Shown: positions 55,153 to 62,483 of the stretch, in pieces | How positions within the stretch are numbered: position 1 is the first letter of the stretch | Layout: the number at the start of each line of letters is the position of its first letter | Assembly (NCBI GenBank): GCA_039714735.1 | Contig: JBDLIT010000002.1 | Location: 16,418-80,417, forward strand | DNA length: 64,000 nt | Direction: 5' to 3' | Source: JASJBU01 sp039714735 | Lineage (GTDB): Bacteria > Pseudomonadota > Gammaproteobacteria > Chromatiales > Chromatiaceae | The notes under the pieces: generated by a model | Told to the model about the DNA's origin: nothing | What the model saw: the letters and a program-made list of their open reading frames with translations, nothing else | Databases searched by the model: none | Translations under genes and position numbers: made by a program

Positions 55153-55707
55153 ATGCCGCAAAAACCTAAGATATTAAGCCAGAAACTACTTGCCCAGACC
55201 CGCATTTTCCGGATTGAAGAGATGGATCTGGAGTTCGCCAATGGCGAAAAGCGCACCTATGAAAGACTACTCGGCGGCAGCCGGGGCTCGGTGCTGGTGG
55301 TGCCGATGCTGGACGACGATACGGTGCTGTTGATCCGCGAATACTCCACCGGCAGTGGCGACTATCAGCTGGGTCTGCCGAAAGGCCGCATCGAACGGGA
55401 TGAAGACCCGTTGCAGGCCGCCGACCGGGAGATCCGTGAGGAGATCGGCTATGGCTCCAACAATCTGCAACTGTTGCGCACCGTCAGCGTCGTGCCTTCC
55501 TACATCCAACACCAGACCCATGTTATTCTCGCCCGCGATCTGTTTCCCGACCGCCAGGAAGGGGACGAACCCGAACCCATCGAGGTGGTCCCCTGGAAAC
55601 TTTCCAACTGGCAGGAACTGCTGGCTCAACCCGACCTGACCGAGGCGCGCTCCATCGCCGCCCTATATATGACAAGAGACTTTTATCATGACCCTACCCG
55701 CACCTAA
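55153..55707 (+). CDS. nudE: ADP compounds hydrolase NudE
   Basis: A 184-residue Nudix hydrolase with the full box GRIERDEDPLQAADREIREEIGY. It cleaves ADP-ribose, NADH and Ap3A-type compounds to monophosphates. It starts right after the frameshifted gene and overlaps cysQ by 20 bp. The yrfG-nudE-cysQ grouping is common in gammaproteobacteria. Confidence 0.94.
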   Translation: MPQKPKILSQKLLAQTRIFRIEEMDLEFANGEKRTYERLLGGSRGSVLVVPMLDDDTVLLIREYSTGSGDYQLGLPKGRIERDEDPLQAADREIREEIGYGSNNLQLLRTVSVVPSYIQHQTHVILARDLFPDRQEGDEPEPIEVVPWKLSNWQELLAQPDLTEARSIAALYMTRDFYHDPTRT

Positions 55708-56488
55708 AGAAGCGCTCATCGACCTCGCCCGGGAAGCCGGAGCCGCGATCCTGGAGATCTACAACACCGACTTCAGCGTCACCGACAAGGCCGACAACTC
55801 ACCGCTCACAGAAGCCGACCTGGCCTCCCACAATATTATCGTCTCCACCCTGAATAAGCTGACCCCGGATATCCCGGTATTATCGGAGGAGTCGTGTGAA
55901 ATTCCCTTTGAGACCCGCCAAACCTGGCAGCGCTACTGGCTCATCGATCCTCTCGACGGCACCAAGGAGTTCGTCAAGCGCAACGGCGAATTCACCGTAA
56001 ATATCGCCCTGATCGAAGATCAGCGGGCAACCCTGGGGGTCATCTATGCGCCGGTGATCGACAAACTCTACTACGGTGTGGTGGGAGAAGGCGCCTGGAT
56101 GAGTGAGGACGGTGCGAAGCTGACACCGATCTCGGTGGCGAAAAAACGCCGCAACCCCACGCTGGTGGCCGGCAGCCGCTCCCATGCGGGGGAATCACTG
56201 CTTAAATTTCTGGCGAATCTCGGTGAGCACGAACTGCTCTCCATGGGCAGCTCCCTCAAATCCTGTCTGGTGGCGGAAGGCAAAGCGGATCTCTATCCCC
56301 GGATCGGCCTGACATCGGAGTGGGATACCGGCGCTGCTCAGGCGATCGTCGAGGCGGCCGGAGGACAGATCACCATGCTCGACATGCAGCCATTGAGATA
56401 CAACACAAAAGAGTCCCTGCTGAATCCCTACTTCTTCGTGTTTGGCGACAGCAGCGAGGACTGGTCCAGGTTTCTTGCTGACGACTGA
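55688..56488 (+). CDS. cysQ: 3'(2'),5'-bisphosphate nucleotidase CysQ
   Basis: A 266-residue inositol-monophosphatase-fold enzyme with SEE (residues 63-65 region), the metal site DPLDGTKEFVKRNGEFT, and the late WDTGAAQAIVEAAGG. It removes the 3' phosphate of pAp/pApS from sulfate assimilation. Its last 27 codons are the source sequence of two further copies downstream (59777-59834 and 62302-62410), which border the toxin-antitoxin cluster. Confidence 0.95.
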   Translation: MTLPAPKEALIDLAREAGAAILEIYNTDFSVTDKADNSPLTEADLASHNIIVSTLNKLTPDIPVLSEESCEIPFETRQTWQRYWLIDPLDGTKEFVKRNGEFTVNIALIEDQRATLGVIYAPVIDKLYYGVVGEGAWMSEDGAKLTPISVAKKRRNPTLVAGSRSHAGESLLKFLANLGEHELLSMGSSLKSCLVAEGKADLYPRIGLTSEWDTGAAQAIVEAAGGQITMLDMQPLRYNTKESLLNPYFFVFGDSSEDWSRFLADD

Positions 56489-56536
56489 CCTGCTAACAGG
56501 ATTCACCCTATCGTTGTAAAAAGTCCTTCAATGTCA
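56407..56536. repeat. cysQ 3'-end repeat, copy 1 (intact gene)
   Basis: The end of cysQ plus about 48 bp downstream. It aligns with copy 3 at 62302-62410 over about 108 bp (56429-56536) and its first part with copy 2 at 59777-59834 (56407-56464). Reference copy: GAC TGG at the position where both other copies have GAT TGA. Confidence 0.9.
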
Positions 56537-56606
56537 GTTCTGCCTTTGCCAGCATTGGCGAGCATTTACGCTACACTATGTGGGCACAAATATATAGAAT
56601 CCACCT

Positions 56607-56939
56607 ATGGAACAACTCGATGTTTTCACCGCTAGAGATCTTCGTAATCGATCGGGCGAACTCCTGAAGGACGCCGAGGCCGGACAGGTTTCATTAATAA
56701 CGAAACATGGGAAGCCTGCCATTCTGGCCGTTCCTTTCGACAGTTGGTTGGTGGCGCATGGCGTTCACAGGGCAATGGCACTGCATCTTTTTGAAGCACA
56801 TCAACTAACGCTGGCTCAATCTGCAAAAGTGGCGGATTTATCTCTCGAGGAATTCATGGAACTACTTGGAGAGGCGGGAATCGCCGCAGTTGACTATCCA
56901 CCCGAAGAACTTAATGGTGAGATGGCTGTTGCATTGTGA
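56607..56939 (+). CDS. Antitoxin with Phd-like N-terminus and UPF0175-like C-terminus
   Basis: A 110-residue antitoxin. Residues 1-45 match the Phd/YefM dimer and DNA-binding fold (FTARDLRNRSGELLKDAEAG, SLITKHGKPAILAV). Residues 55-105 match UPF0175 (ALHLFEAHQLTLAQSAKVA, LSLEEFMELLGEAGI, DYPPEEL). It overlaps the DUF3368 toxin gene by 4 bp. The toxin-antitoxin pair starts the accessory cluster behind cysQ. Transcriptional autoregulation is expected of such antitoxins. Confidence 0.85.
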   Translation: MEQLDVFTARDLRNRSGELLKDAEAGQVSLITKHGKPAILAVPFDSWLVAHGVHRAMALHLFEAHQLTLAQSAKVADLSLEEFMELLGEAGIAAVDYPPEELNGEMAVAL

Positions 56940-57442
56940 CAGGGATCGTCGTTGCTGATACCGGGCCGCTGATCGCGCTGGCCAGGGGAGAGTGCCTTCA
57001 ACTCCTTCAAGCATTGTACCAAGAGATTTATATCCCTCCCGCTGTTCACACTGAGTTGCGCCTGAGATCGGGGCGACCGGGTTCGAACCACCTTGCCGAA
57101 GCCATGGACAAAGGCTGGCTGCAAATCAAAAAACCATCAGACAGTACGGCTTCATCCATATCCGAGCTTGCGCTCATACTTGACCCTGGTGAAGCGGAGG
57201 CGATTGTGTTGGCTGAGGAGGTGGACTGCAGATTTCTTTTGATCGATGAGCGGAAAGGACGAGCGGTTGCCAAACGTAGAGCTGTGCCTATTGCCGGTAT
57301 AGCAGGTGTTCTGCTGGCAGCGAAGAAGCATGGATTTATTGATGAGGTGCTTCCCATCATAAAACAACTGGCCGCGGTCGGCTATCGAATGTCTCCAGAC
57401 CTGATGAAGGAAATAGCCAGACCTGCCGGTGAGAGCAGGTAG
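56936..57442 (+). CDS. DUF3368 PIN-like toxin
   Basis: A 168-residue DUF3368 protein with a PIN-type active site: D8 in VVADTGPLIAL, the central LDPGEAEAIVLAEE and the LLIDERKGRAVAK segment with acidic metal ligands. It starts with GTG overlapping the antitoxin stop. Such proteins are predicted endoribonucleases paired with UPF0175-type antitoxins. Confidence 0.85.
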   Translation: MTGIVVADTGPLIALARGECLQLLQALYQEIYIPPAVHTELRLRSGRPGSNHLAEAMDKGWLQIKKPSDSTASSISELALILDPGEAEAIVLAEEVDCRFLLIDERKGRAVAKRRAVPIAGIAGVLLAAKKHGFIDEVLPIIKQLAAVGYRMSPDLMKEIARPAGESR

Positions 57443-57492
57443 CGAAAGATGCAAACCGATTTTTCCAGCGCAGCCAGAAACAATCTGCTGCG

Positions 57493-57524
57493 GTGAATCA
57501 CGCTACGGGGTAGATTGCACGTTC
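57493..57524. repeat. Short dispersed repeat, copy B
   Basis: GTGAATCACGCTACGGGGTA and following bases resemble 17365-17396. Just upstream, 57470-57498 reads on the minus strand as IHRSRLFLAA, close to the HRSRSFLAA helix of the CopG antitoxin at 59460, so it may be a scrap of an older antitoxin gene. Confidence 0.35.
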
Positions 57525-57870
57525 AGTCCAATCCCAAAACAATACGCCAATACATTTCAACCTCGTTGACTTCCTTTTCAGTGAGTACGGCCAGCATATC
57601 ACTGGTCATGCGTCGATTATCGATAGTTCTTGTTTGATCCAGCATGATGTCGGAATCGGATTCCAGTCCATCGCGAGACTTGAGCCGATAACGCAGTGGC
57701 GCGGCATCTTCGATCAATTGTGTCGTCAGCGGAAGGACGGTCGTGCTTGGATGCCCGGCTTCGTTCAACAGGTTGCTCTGCATAATGACACAGGGCCGGA
57801 TATTTCCCGGCTCGGTACCTTTTGAAGGATTGAAATTGGCCAGATAGATACCGCCTCGTTTACAGGCCAT
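57523..57870 (-). CDS. MazF/PemK-type toxin (endoribonuclease)
   Basis: A 115-residue MazF-fold toxin with RGGIYLANFNPSKGTEPGNIRP and the VLPLTTQL strand, the usual core of PemK/MazF mRNA interferases. The ATG at 57870 overlaps the antitoxin stop; a start two codons earlier is possible. Paired with the RHH protein upstream. Confidence 0.88.
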   Translation of the reverse strand: MACKRGGIYLANFNPSKGTEPGNIRPCVIMQSNLLNEAGHPSTTVLPLTTQLIEDAAPLRYRLKSRDGLESDSDIMLDQTRTIDNRRMTSDMLAVLTEKEVNEVEMYWRIVLGLD

Positions 57871-58093
57871 CGGCATTTGCCGCTTCGAAGTCGGCCGATG
57901 CATCGAGTGCCTGCTTTCTTGTCTTTAACGAGGCGGATTGCATTCGCTGCCGCAGCACCTCACGGTCCAACTGTTGCTGATAGTTTCGAACCGCGTCTCT
58001 GATGATGCGGCTCTTGGTGGTACTCAAACGCCTGGCCAGACCGTTGAGAAGCGCATCAAATTCCGCATCGGCTTTAATGGTGACTGTCTTCAT
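57860..58093 (-). CDS. Ribbon-helix-helix antitoxin partner of MazF
   Basis: A 77-residue protein with an RHH N-terminus (MKTVTIKADAEFDALLNGLA, then STTKSRIIRDAVRNY) and a charged tail that would neutralise the MazF toxin. Start MKTVTIK at 58093 chosen because the longer frame from 58129 adds unconserved residues. It overlaps the toxin gene. Confidence 0.8.
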   Translation of the reverse strand: MKTVTIKADAEFDALLNGLARRLSTTKSRIIRDAVRNYQQQLDREVLRQRMQSASLKTRKQALDASADFEAANADGL

Positions 58094-58172
58094 TTTTCGA
58101 TGGTACTTGAATATGTAATACCGATTCAAGCATAGCCAGCTGATTCATGACAGGCAAGGGGCATAGAAAAAT

Positions 58173-58235
58173 TTTCGAAGTCATCTCTTTCGCCCTGGAG
58201 GAGAACCGCCCCGCTCAGGTGATGAACTATCGTAG
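58173..58235 (+). pseudogene. Remnant of a HicB-like antitoxin gene (3' end only)
   Basis: The plus-strand frame reads FRSHLFRPGGEPPRSGDELS and stops at TAG. This matches the last 20 residues of the antitoxin at 60258-60506 (FRSLLFRPGGESPRSGDELS) with two changes, and the DNA is about 90% identical. No upstream part of the gene remains. Confidence 0.75.
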
Positions 58236-58322
58236 AAAAAACCTTCAACGTAGAAGGGTGGGCACCGCCCACCTGACTAATGTTATGAAACCCGACTGTG
58301 CTCAGTGGACCTTCCTATATGC

Positions 58323-58673
58323 TCATGCTGCGATGATGCGGAACTCAGTTGCCTTGGCGATCGGACGCACAAAATTCTTCTCTCGCTTCATCTCCACGAT
58401 GCCATATCGCGACATGGTTTTGAGAGTTCTGGATAGATTTCCCGCCTTCCGGCCACTGGCTCTCGCTAACGCCGAAATCGACTCTGGATGTATCTCAGCC
58501 ATTACTTTGAGAAGCGCACGATTTTCATCGCTTAGAACCTCCGCCAGCGACTTCATTGAGGTGAACCAGATCTTGGGCTCACCCCGCTTTGGTTTGTATT
58601 TCCCACTGGCAATGGACAATATCCTATTGCGGATCTTTTCCTGTGGCATGATACCAATCGTGATGGTCTTCAT
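58323..58673 (-). CDS. TumA-like antitoxin (HVO_A0114-type winged-helix DNA-binding protein)
   Basis: A 116-residue protein with a winged HTH in the C-terminal half: ENRALLKVMAEIHPESISAL, ARASGRKAGNLSRTLKTMSRYG, IVEMKR. The N-terminal part resembles the HVO_A0114 group that pairs with DUF6516 (TumE) toxins. Its ATG overlaps the upstream toxin's stop (ATGA). Confidence 0.78.
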   Translation of the reverse strand: MKTITIGIMPQEKIRNRILSIASGKYKPKRGEPKIWFTSMKSLAEVLSDENRALLKVMAEIHPESISALARASGRKAGNLSRTLKTMSRYGIVEMKREKNFVRPIAKATEFRIIAA

Positions 58674-59035
58674 CGTTTTCTTACCTCTTGCAGCACGCGA
58701 TCTACTTCCTCGAAGAAGTCCGAAAGGAGTTGATAGGCATCCTTAAACTCGTAAGGTACGCCCTTGTCCGATGCATGGCGGTGCCGGTGGTCATAAGGCA
58801 GTATTCGCCCTACAAACTTGAACTTCTTCGGCAGCTTCGCTGAATGTGCATTGTCATAACCTAAGATTCGCCTACCGTATGGTTCGTGCAGCGTTAGCGA
58901 ATAGCGGATACCATGTGGAATCACCTGGGTGGCATCAACCCGCCATGCCTCGATTTTGATCCAGTATCCATCGTCTTGGTCGATAATCTGATCGTGTAGG
59001 TCTAATAAGGTTTCTATCCCTGGATCTTCATTCAT
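58670..59035 (-). CDS. TumE-like DUF6516 toxin
   Basis: From ATG 59035 the product is 121 residues with KIEAWRV, IRYSLTLHEPYGRRILGYDNAH and HRHASDKGVPYEF, the motif order of DUF6516/TumE proteins. The frame is open further upstream to 59164 with ATG choices at 59164 and 59050; the chosen start gives the family length but lacks a clear ribosome-binding site. Toxin gene precedes antitoxin gene, as usual for this family. Confidence 0.75.
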   Translation of the reverse strand: MNEDPGIETLLDLHDQIIDQDDGYWIKIEAWRVDATQVIPHGIRYSLTLHEPYGRRILGYDNAHSAKLPKKFKFVGRILPYDHRHRHASDKGVPYEFKDAYQLLSDFFEEVDRVLQEVRKR

Positions 59036-59179
59036 ATTGAATTGTATCATCTGATGATAAAGCCAGATAGGAACAATTCTGTCTGTCCCTGGCGAATAAC
59101 TACTTTGACTGCCATCTGCGGTGGGAAGGCCCTGTGATACGTGATGGGGATAAAGGTTATTCATTCATGAAGGATAGGA

Positions 59180-59470
59180 CTACCAACGATATGGAAGCTT
59201 ACGGGATGCATGGAACACCCGCAGGATCTCAATCCGTTGTAAACGAGGGCGGACCCGATAAGGTACGAAATAGCGAATGTTTGGAACGACGAGTTCGTGT
59301 GTTCCCGGTAAACGTCCCGGGTGGCCAAGCGCGGGATTATCCGCCAGTAAAGAGACAGCATGGTGGATGCGCATAACCACAAGCCGGGCAGCCTGGGGAT
59401 CATCCTTAGTAATGTATTCCGCTTCCTGATCCAGGTTCAATAAGGCTATCCTTAGCCACCTAATCTCCAT
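59180..59470 (-). CDS. RelE/ParE-type toxin
   Basis: A 96-residue ParE-fold protein: LNLDQEAEYITKDDPQAARLVV, the LADNPALGHPGRLPGTHELVV loop and YRVRPRLQRIEILRVFHASR. The start overlaps the CopG stop by about 11 bp. ParE toxins target gyrase; RelE members cleave mRNA, and which applies here is not clear. Confidence 0.88.
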   Translation of the reverse strand: MEIRWLRIALLNLDQEAEYITKDDPQAARLVVMRIHHAVSLLADNPALGHPGRLPGTHELVVPNIRYFVPYRVRPRLQRIEILRVFHASRKLPYRW

Positions 59471-59708
59471 TTACACCCCACTTATCAAATACTGCCTGGA
59501 CCTCCTGAGCACTGGAGAAGTCCTCGGCATCAGCCTCCTCGATAGCTTTTTTTATCTCATCGACTTGCCACTCATTTGTTTCGATGAACTCACGAACTGC
59601 CTCCGCGGCAAGAAACGATCTGCTACGGTGAGTTGCCACAGAGAGTTTGTCCAGGCGGGATTTCAGCTCAGTATCTAGACGAATCGTCATAGTGGTTGAA
59701 GGAGGCAT
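59460..59708 (-). CDS. CopG-family ribbon-helix-helix antitoxin
   Basis: An 82-residue antitoxin with the RHH core TMTIRLDTELKSRLDKLSVA and HRSRSFLAAEAVREFIE, followed by an acidic tail. The ATG at 59708 has AGGTG 6 bp upstream. Coupled to the ParE-like toxin gene. Confidence 0.86.
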   Translation of the reverse strand: MPPSTTMTIRLDTELKSRLDKLSVATHRSRSFLAAEAVREFIETNEWQVDEIKKAIEEADAEDFSSAQEVQAVFDKWGVNGD

Positions 59709-59776
59709 ATTTTGCACCTGTGTTTAAATGTACACAGTGTAGCACAATGCCCTTAATGCATGGCTCAATCAGGAGT

Positions 59777-59834
59777 AAAGAAGTCCTTGCCGAACCTCCA
59801 CTTCTTCGTGTTCGGCGACAGCAGCGAAGATTGA
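59777..59834. repeat. cysQ 3'-end repeat, copy 2 (short, internal)
   Basis: A 58-bp copy of the cysQ end, reading KKSLPNLHFFVFGDSSED then a TGA in the cysQ frame, where cysQ has TGG. It aligns without gaps to 56407-56464 and ends before the downstream part. It divides the cluster into two segments. Confidence 0.85.
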
Positions 59835-59846
59835 CGAATTGAATCC

Positions 59847-60089
59847 CTACTCCCCGTCCAGATCATCAAAATCCACCACAAATGAATCCTTGCCCATCCT
59901 TGAGCGCGCCAACAGGAAATCGGTACGATCCATTCCCGCTATTCTGGCTGCCCACTCCTGAGAGATACGCCCTTGCTGATACCAATGGGCTGATGCAGCC
60001 AAGCGTAACTCTTTGTCAAGTTCACTGGGGCCGCAATGGAGTACGGAATACACTGTATCTGGCAGCTCTACACTGATTTTGGTCATCAT
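59847..60089 (-). CDS. UPF0175 protein without an adjacent toxin
   Basis: An 80-residue UPF0175 antitoxin-like protein starting MMTKISVELPDTVY, with ELRLAASAHWYQQGRISQEWAARIAGMDR and an acidic DFDDLDGE tail. The start has GGAAG 5 bp upstream. UPF0175 proteins normally pair with DUF3368 toxins; none is next to it. It could be an orphan or a remnant, and cross-protection against the toxin at 56936 is conceivable. Confidence 0.75.
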   Translation of the reverse strand: MMTKISVELPDTVYSVLHCGPSELDKELRLAASAHWYQQGRISQEWAARIAGMDRTDFLLARSRMGKDSFVVDFDDLDGE

Positions 60090-60257
60090 CTTTTCTTCCT
60101 GATGGAGGGCGGTGTCCACCCTACCTGGCTGTAATTGCCATCTCACCAATTGACATCATATATATAGTAGCATTCAATTTACGCGATTACGGCAGTGCAC
60201 CGAGAGCCTTCAATATTGAGGTAATTACACCATCAACTGCGATTAGGAGAGTGAGAA

Positions 60258-60506
60258 ATGAGTAAAACATCAACTTATCCATTGCGGCTACCAAAGTCGC
60301 TGAAAGATAAGGTAGCGAAGATTGCTAAACGCGATCACACAAGTATTAATCAGTTTATTGCCATTGCTGTAGCAGAGAAAATATCTGCACTGGAATCTGC
60401 TCAATTATTTACAGAGAGGGCAAACCAAGCAGACCTGGATGCTTTCCGAAGTCTTCTCTTTCGCCCTGGAGGAGAATCGCCACGCTCAGGTGATGAACTA
60501 TCGTAA
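60258..60506 (+). CDS. HicB-like/Arc-type antitoxin without an adjacent toxin
   Basis: An 82-residue RHH-type antitoxin: YPLRLPKSLKDKVAKIAKRD, SINQFIAIAVAEK, a C-terminal FRPGGESPRSGDEL tail of the family's usual R-GGE-P-GDEL form. A GGAGAG lies just before the ATG. No toxin gene follows in the 179-bp gap. Its 3' end is duplicated at 58173-58235. Confidence 0.75.
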   Translation: MSKTSTYPLRLPKSLKDKVAKIAKRDHTSINQFIAIAVAEKISALESAQLFTERANQADLDAFRSLLFRPGGESPRSGDELS

Positions 60507-60685
60507 ACAAAAACTTCTCCTATGAATGAGAAGTTCCTATCCCCGCGGCAGCGCTACCAACCAGTGACTTTGCCGCGGAACTTCTCAGACGAGGAAATGG
60601 TGAGGGACTGCACATAGAGCGACGCATCTGCTAAGCTGTTTTTAGAAAAACAATACTATTTTCCTAAAATACATGCCGCACAATA

Positions 60686-61297
60686 ATGACACAAAGTGTT
60701 GAAAATAAGATTATTTCAAGGATATATGGGCGTGGTAGGGGCTGGGCATTCACCAAGACGGATTTTGTGGCCGAGTTCGGCGAAGCCAATATCCATCAGG
60801 CACTCTCCAGCCTGACTAAGGCCGACAAGATCCGACGTGTCTGTCGAGGCGTTTATGACTATCCCCGCTATAGTGAGCTACTGGGCCGCAAACTGAGCCC
60901 CTATCTCGATCAGGTTGCCCATGCATTGGCTCGTAAGTTCAATTGGCGTATTCAGCCCTCTGGTGATACGGCCCTGAATCTGCTGGGACTCTCTACTCAG
61001 GTGCCGGGGCGCTGGGTTTACCTCTCCGACGGTCCAGGCCGGGAGTACAAAGTTGGGGAACATTCCCTGGTATTCAAGAAATCCGCCTTGAAGGATGTGG
61101 GATTCAAATATAGGGAGAGTGGTTTGGTGGTGCAGGCGCTGAAGGCGCTGGGGCGGGAACATGTGGATGGGAAAGTGATTGAGGGTATCCGCCGGCAGAT
61201 GGAGTCGAAGAGTTGTGAGCGTATCCTCAGGGATACCCGTTCGGTTACCGGCTGGATCTATGAAACCATCAAACGGATATGCAAGGGAGGTGACTGA
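60686..61297 (+). CDS. AbiEi-like antitoxin (DUF6088-type winged-helix protein)
   Basis: A 203-residue protein with an N-terminal winged-helix part (SVENKIISRIYGRGRGWAFT, LSSLTKADKIRRVCRGVYDYP) and a C-terminal AbiEi-like region (GDTALNLLGLSTQVPGRWVYL). It is the usual antitoxin and repressor partner of the nucleotidyltransferase toxin encoded next to it (shared base at 61297). Confidence 0.85.
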   Translation: MTQSVENKIISRIYGRGRGWAFTKTDFVAEFGEANIHQALSSLTKADKIRRVCRGVYDYPRYSELLGRKLSPYLDQVAHALARKFNWRIQPSGDTALNLLGLSTQVPGRWVYLSDGPGREYKVGEHSLVFKKSALKDVGFKYRESGLVVQALKALGREHVDGKVIEGIRRQMESKSCERILRDTRSVTGWIYETIKRICKGGD

Positions 61298-62277
61298 TGG
61301 AAAGAGTTGCCAGGCTTCCTGCGCGGGAACGTAGCGAGCTGTTTTCGGAGAGTGCGACGCAGAAAGGCACAACCCCAGCCGTTGTGGAAAAGGACTTTTG
61401 GGTAACCTGGGTGCTTAACCGTCTTTTCCGGGAACCGGATCTTGCGCGGGTGCTGATGTTCAAGGGAGGCACCAGCCTCTCCAAGGTATATCGTCTGATT
61501 GAGCGCTTCTCAGAGGATATCGACCTGGTCTTGGACTGGCGTATTTTGAACGATGAAAACCCATTGGCTAAACGTTCCAGAACGAAGCAGGCACAGTTAA
61601 ACGCAGCACTTGATGCGCAGGCCCAACAGTACATTGGTGGGAAACTGTTGAGGCTGGTCGAGGTGATGCTCGATAGGGTATGTGATTGTAACGTAGACGG
61701 TAATGATCCTCATGTGATCAATGTCAACTATCCTGCTGCCTTCCCCGATGATGGTTACCTTCGTCCCGAAGTGCGCCTGGAGATTGGTCCGCTGGCTTCA
61801 TGGCTGCCTTATGAAGAACGCAGGATTAGCTGTTATGCGGCCGAGGCGTTTCCTGATGTGTTCAAACAACGTGAATCTGTGGTGCGGGTGATCAAGGCAA
61901 AGCGCACTTTTTGGGAGAAGGCGACTATTCTGCACCATGAGGCTCATCGTCCCGAGGGAAATCTACAGCCGTCCCGCTATTCACGTCACTATTATGATTT
62001 GGCGAAGATGGCCCAGTCAGCGGTCAAAGAGAATGCCTTGGCGGATACAGGGCTGCTGGCCAGCGTAGTGGAGTTCAAGCAACGTTTTTATCCACGGGGC
62101 TGGGCTAGGTATGATTTGGCAAAGCCAGGCACCTTGTTTCTGGTGCCAGAAGGGCGCGTACTGGCCTCGGTCAGATCAGATTATCGAGCGATGGAAAATA
62201 TGATCTTTGGAGAGGTACCGGATTTTGATGAGATTCTGGCAGTTCTACAGAGACTCCAGGAAGAAATAAATGCGTGA
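61297..62277 (+). CDS. AbiEii/AbiGii-family nucleotidyltransferase toxin
   Basis: A 326-residue type IV toxin with the nucleotidyltransferase motifs FKGGTSLSK (residues 55-63) and FSEDIDLVLD (71-80), carrying the two catalytic Asp residues D74 and D76, and the VEKDFWVTWVL entry segment. These toxins add nucleotides (GTP or tRNA targets reported) and block phage growth through host dormancy. Its stop is 25 bp from cysQ repeat copy 3, so it closes the cluster. Confidence 0.9.
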   Translation: MERVARLPARERSELFSESATQKGTTPAVVEKDFWVTWVLNRLFREPDLARVLMFKGGTSLSKVYRLIERFSEDIDLVLDWRILNDENPLAKRSRTKQAQLNAALDAQAQQYIGGKLLRLVEVMLDRVCDCNVDGNDPHVINVNYPAAFPDDGYLRPEVRLEIGPLASWLPYEERRISCYAAEAFPDVFKQRESVVRVIKAKRTFWEKATILHHEAHRPEGNLQPSRYSRHYYDLAKMAQSAVKENALADTGLLASVVEFKQRFYPRGWARYDLAKPGTLFLVPEGRVLASVRSDYRAMENMIFGEVPDFDEILAVLQRLQEEINA

Positions 62278-62301
62278 AGAAGGTTTGAACCAGCTAGCAG
62301 A

Positions 62302-62410
62302 TACTTCTTCGTGTTCGGAGACAGCAGCGAAGATTGATCGCGGTTTTTCTTGCCGACAGCTGACCCGCCAACAGAATTCACCCTACCATTAAAAAAGTCT
62401 TTCAATGTAG
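62302..62410. repeat. cysQ 3'-end repeat, copy 3
   Basis: About 109 bp that match 56429-56536 at roughly 80% identity. They cover the last 20 codons of cysQ (TACTTCTTCGTGTTCGGAGA...) and the intergenic sequence up to TTCAATGTAG. As in copy 2, cysQ's TGG is TGA. It marks the right edge of the accessory cluster. Confidence 0.9.
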
Positions 62411-62415
62411 GCACA

Positions 62416-62446
62416 CAAAAAAGACCACCGGCATAGCCGGTGGTCT
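62416..62446 (-). terminator. Terminator of the DUF11 repeat gene
   Basis: AGACCACCGGC pairs with GCCGGTGGTCT around a 3-nt loop, with TTTTTT after it in the minus direction, 38 bp past the stop of the repeat-protein gene. Confidence 0.85.
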
Positions 62447-62483
62447 ACTTTCAGGTTTTGAGCTTTAATCAGATAAACTGAAT

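Noticed and set aside
58147..58746. 199-codon plus-strand frame across the TumA-like gene
   Set aside because: Its middle is antisense to a winged-helix antitoxin, and its N-terminal part reads the antitoxin scrap in the wrong frame.
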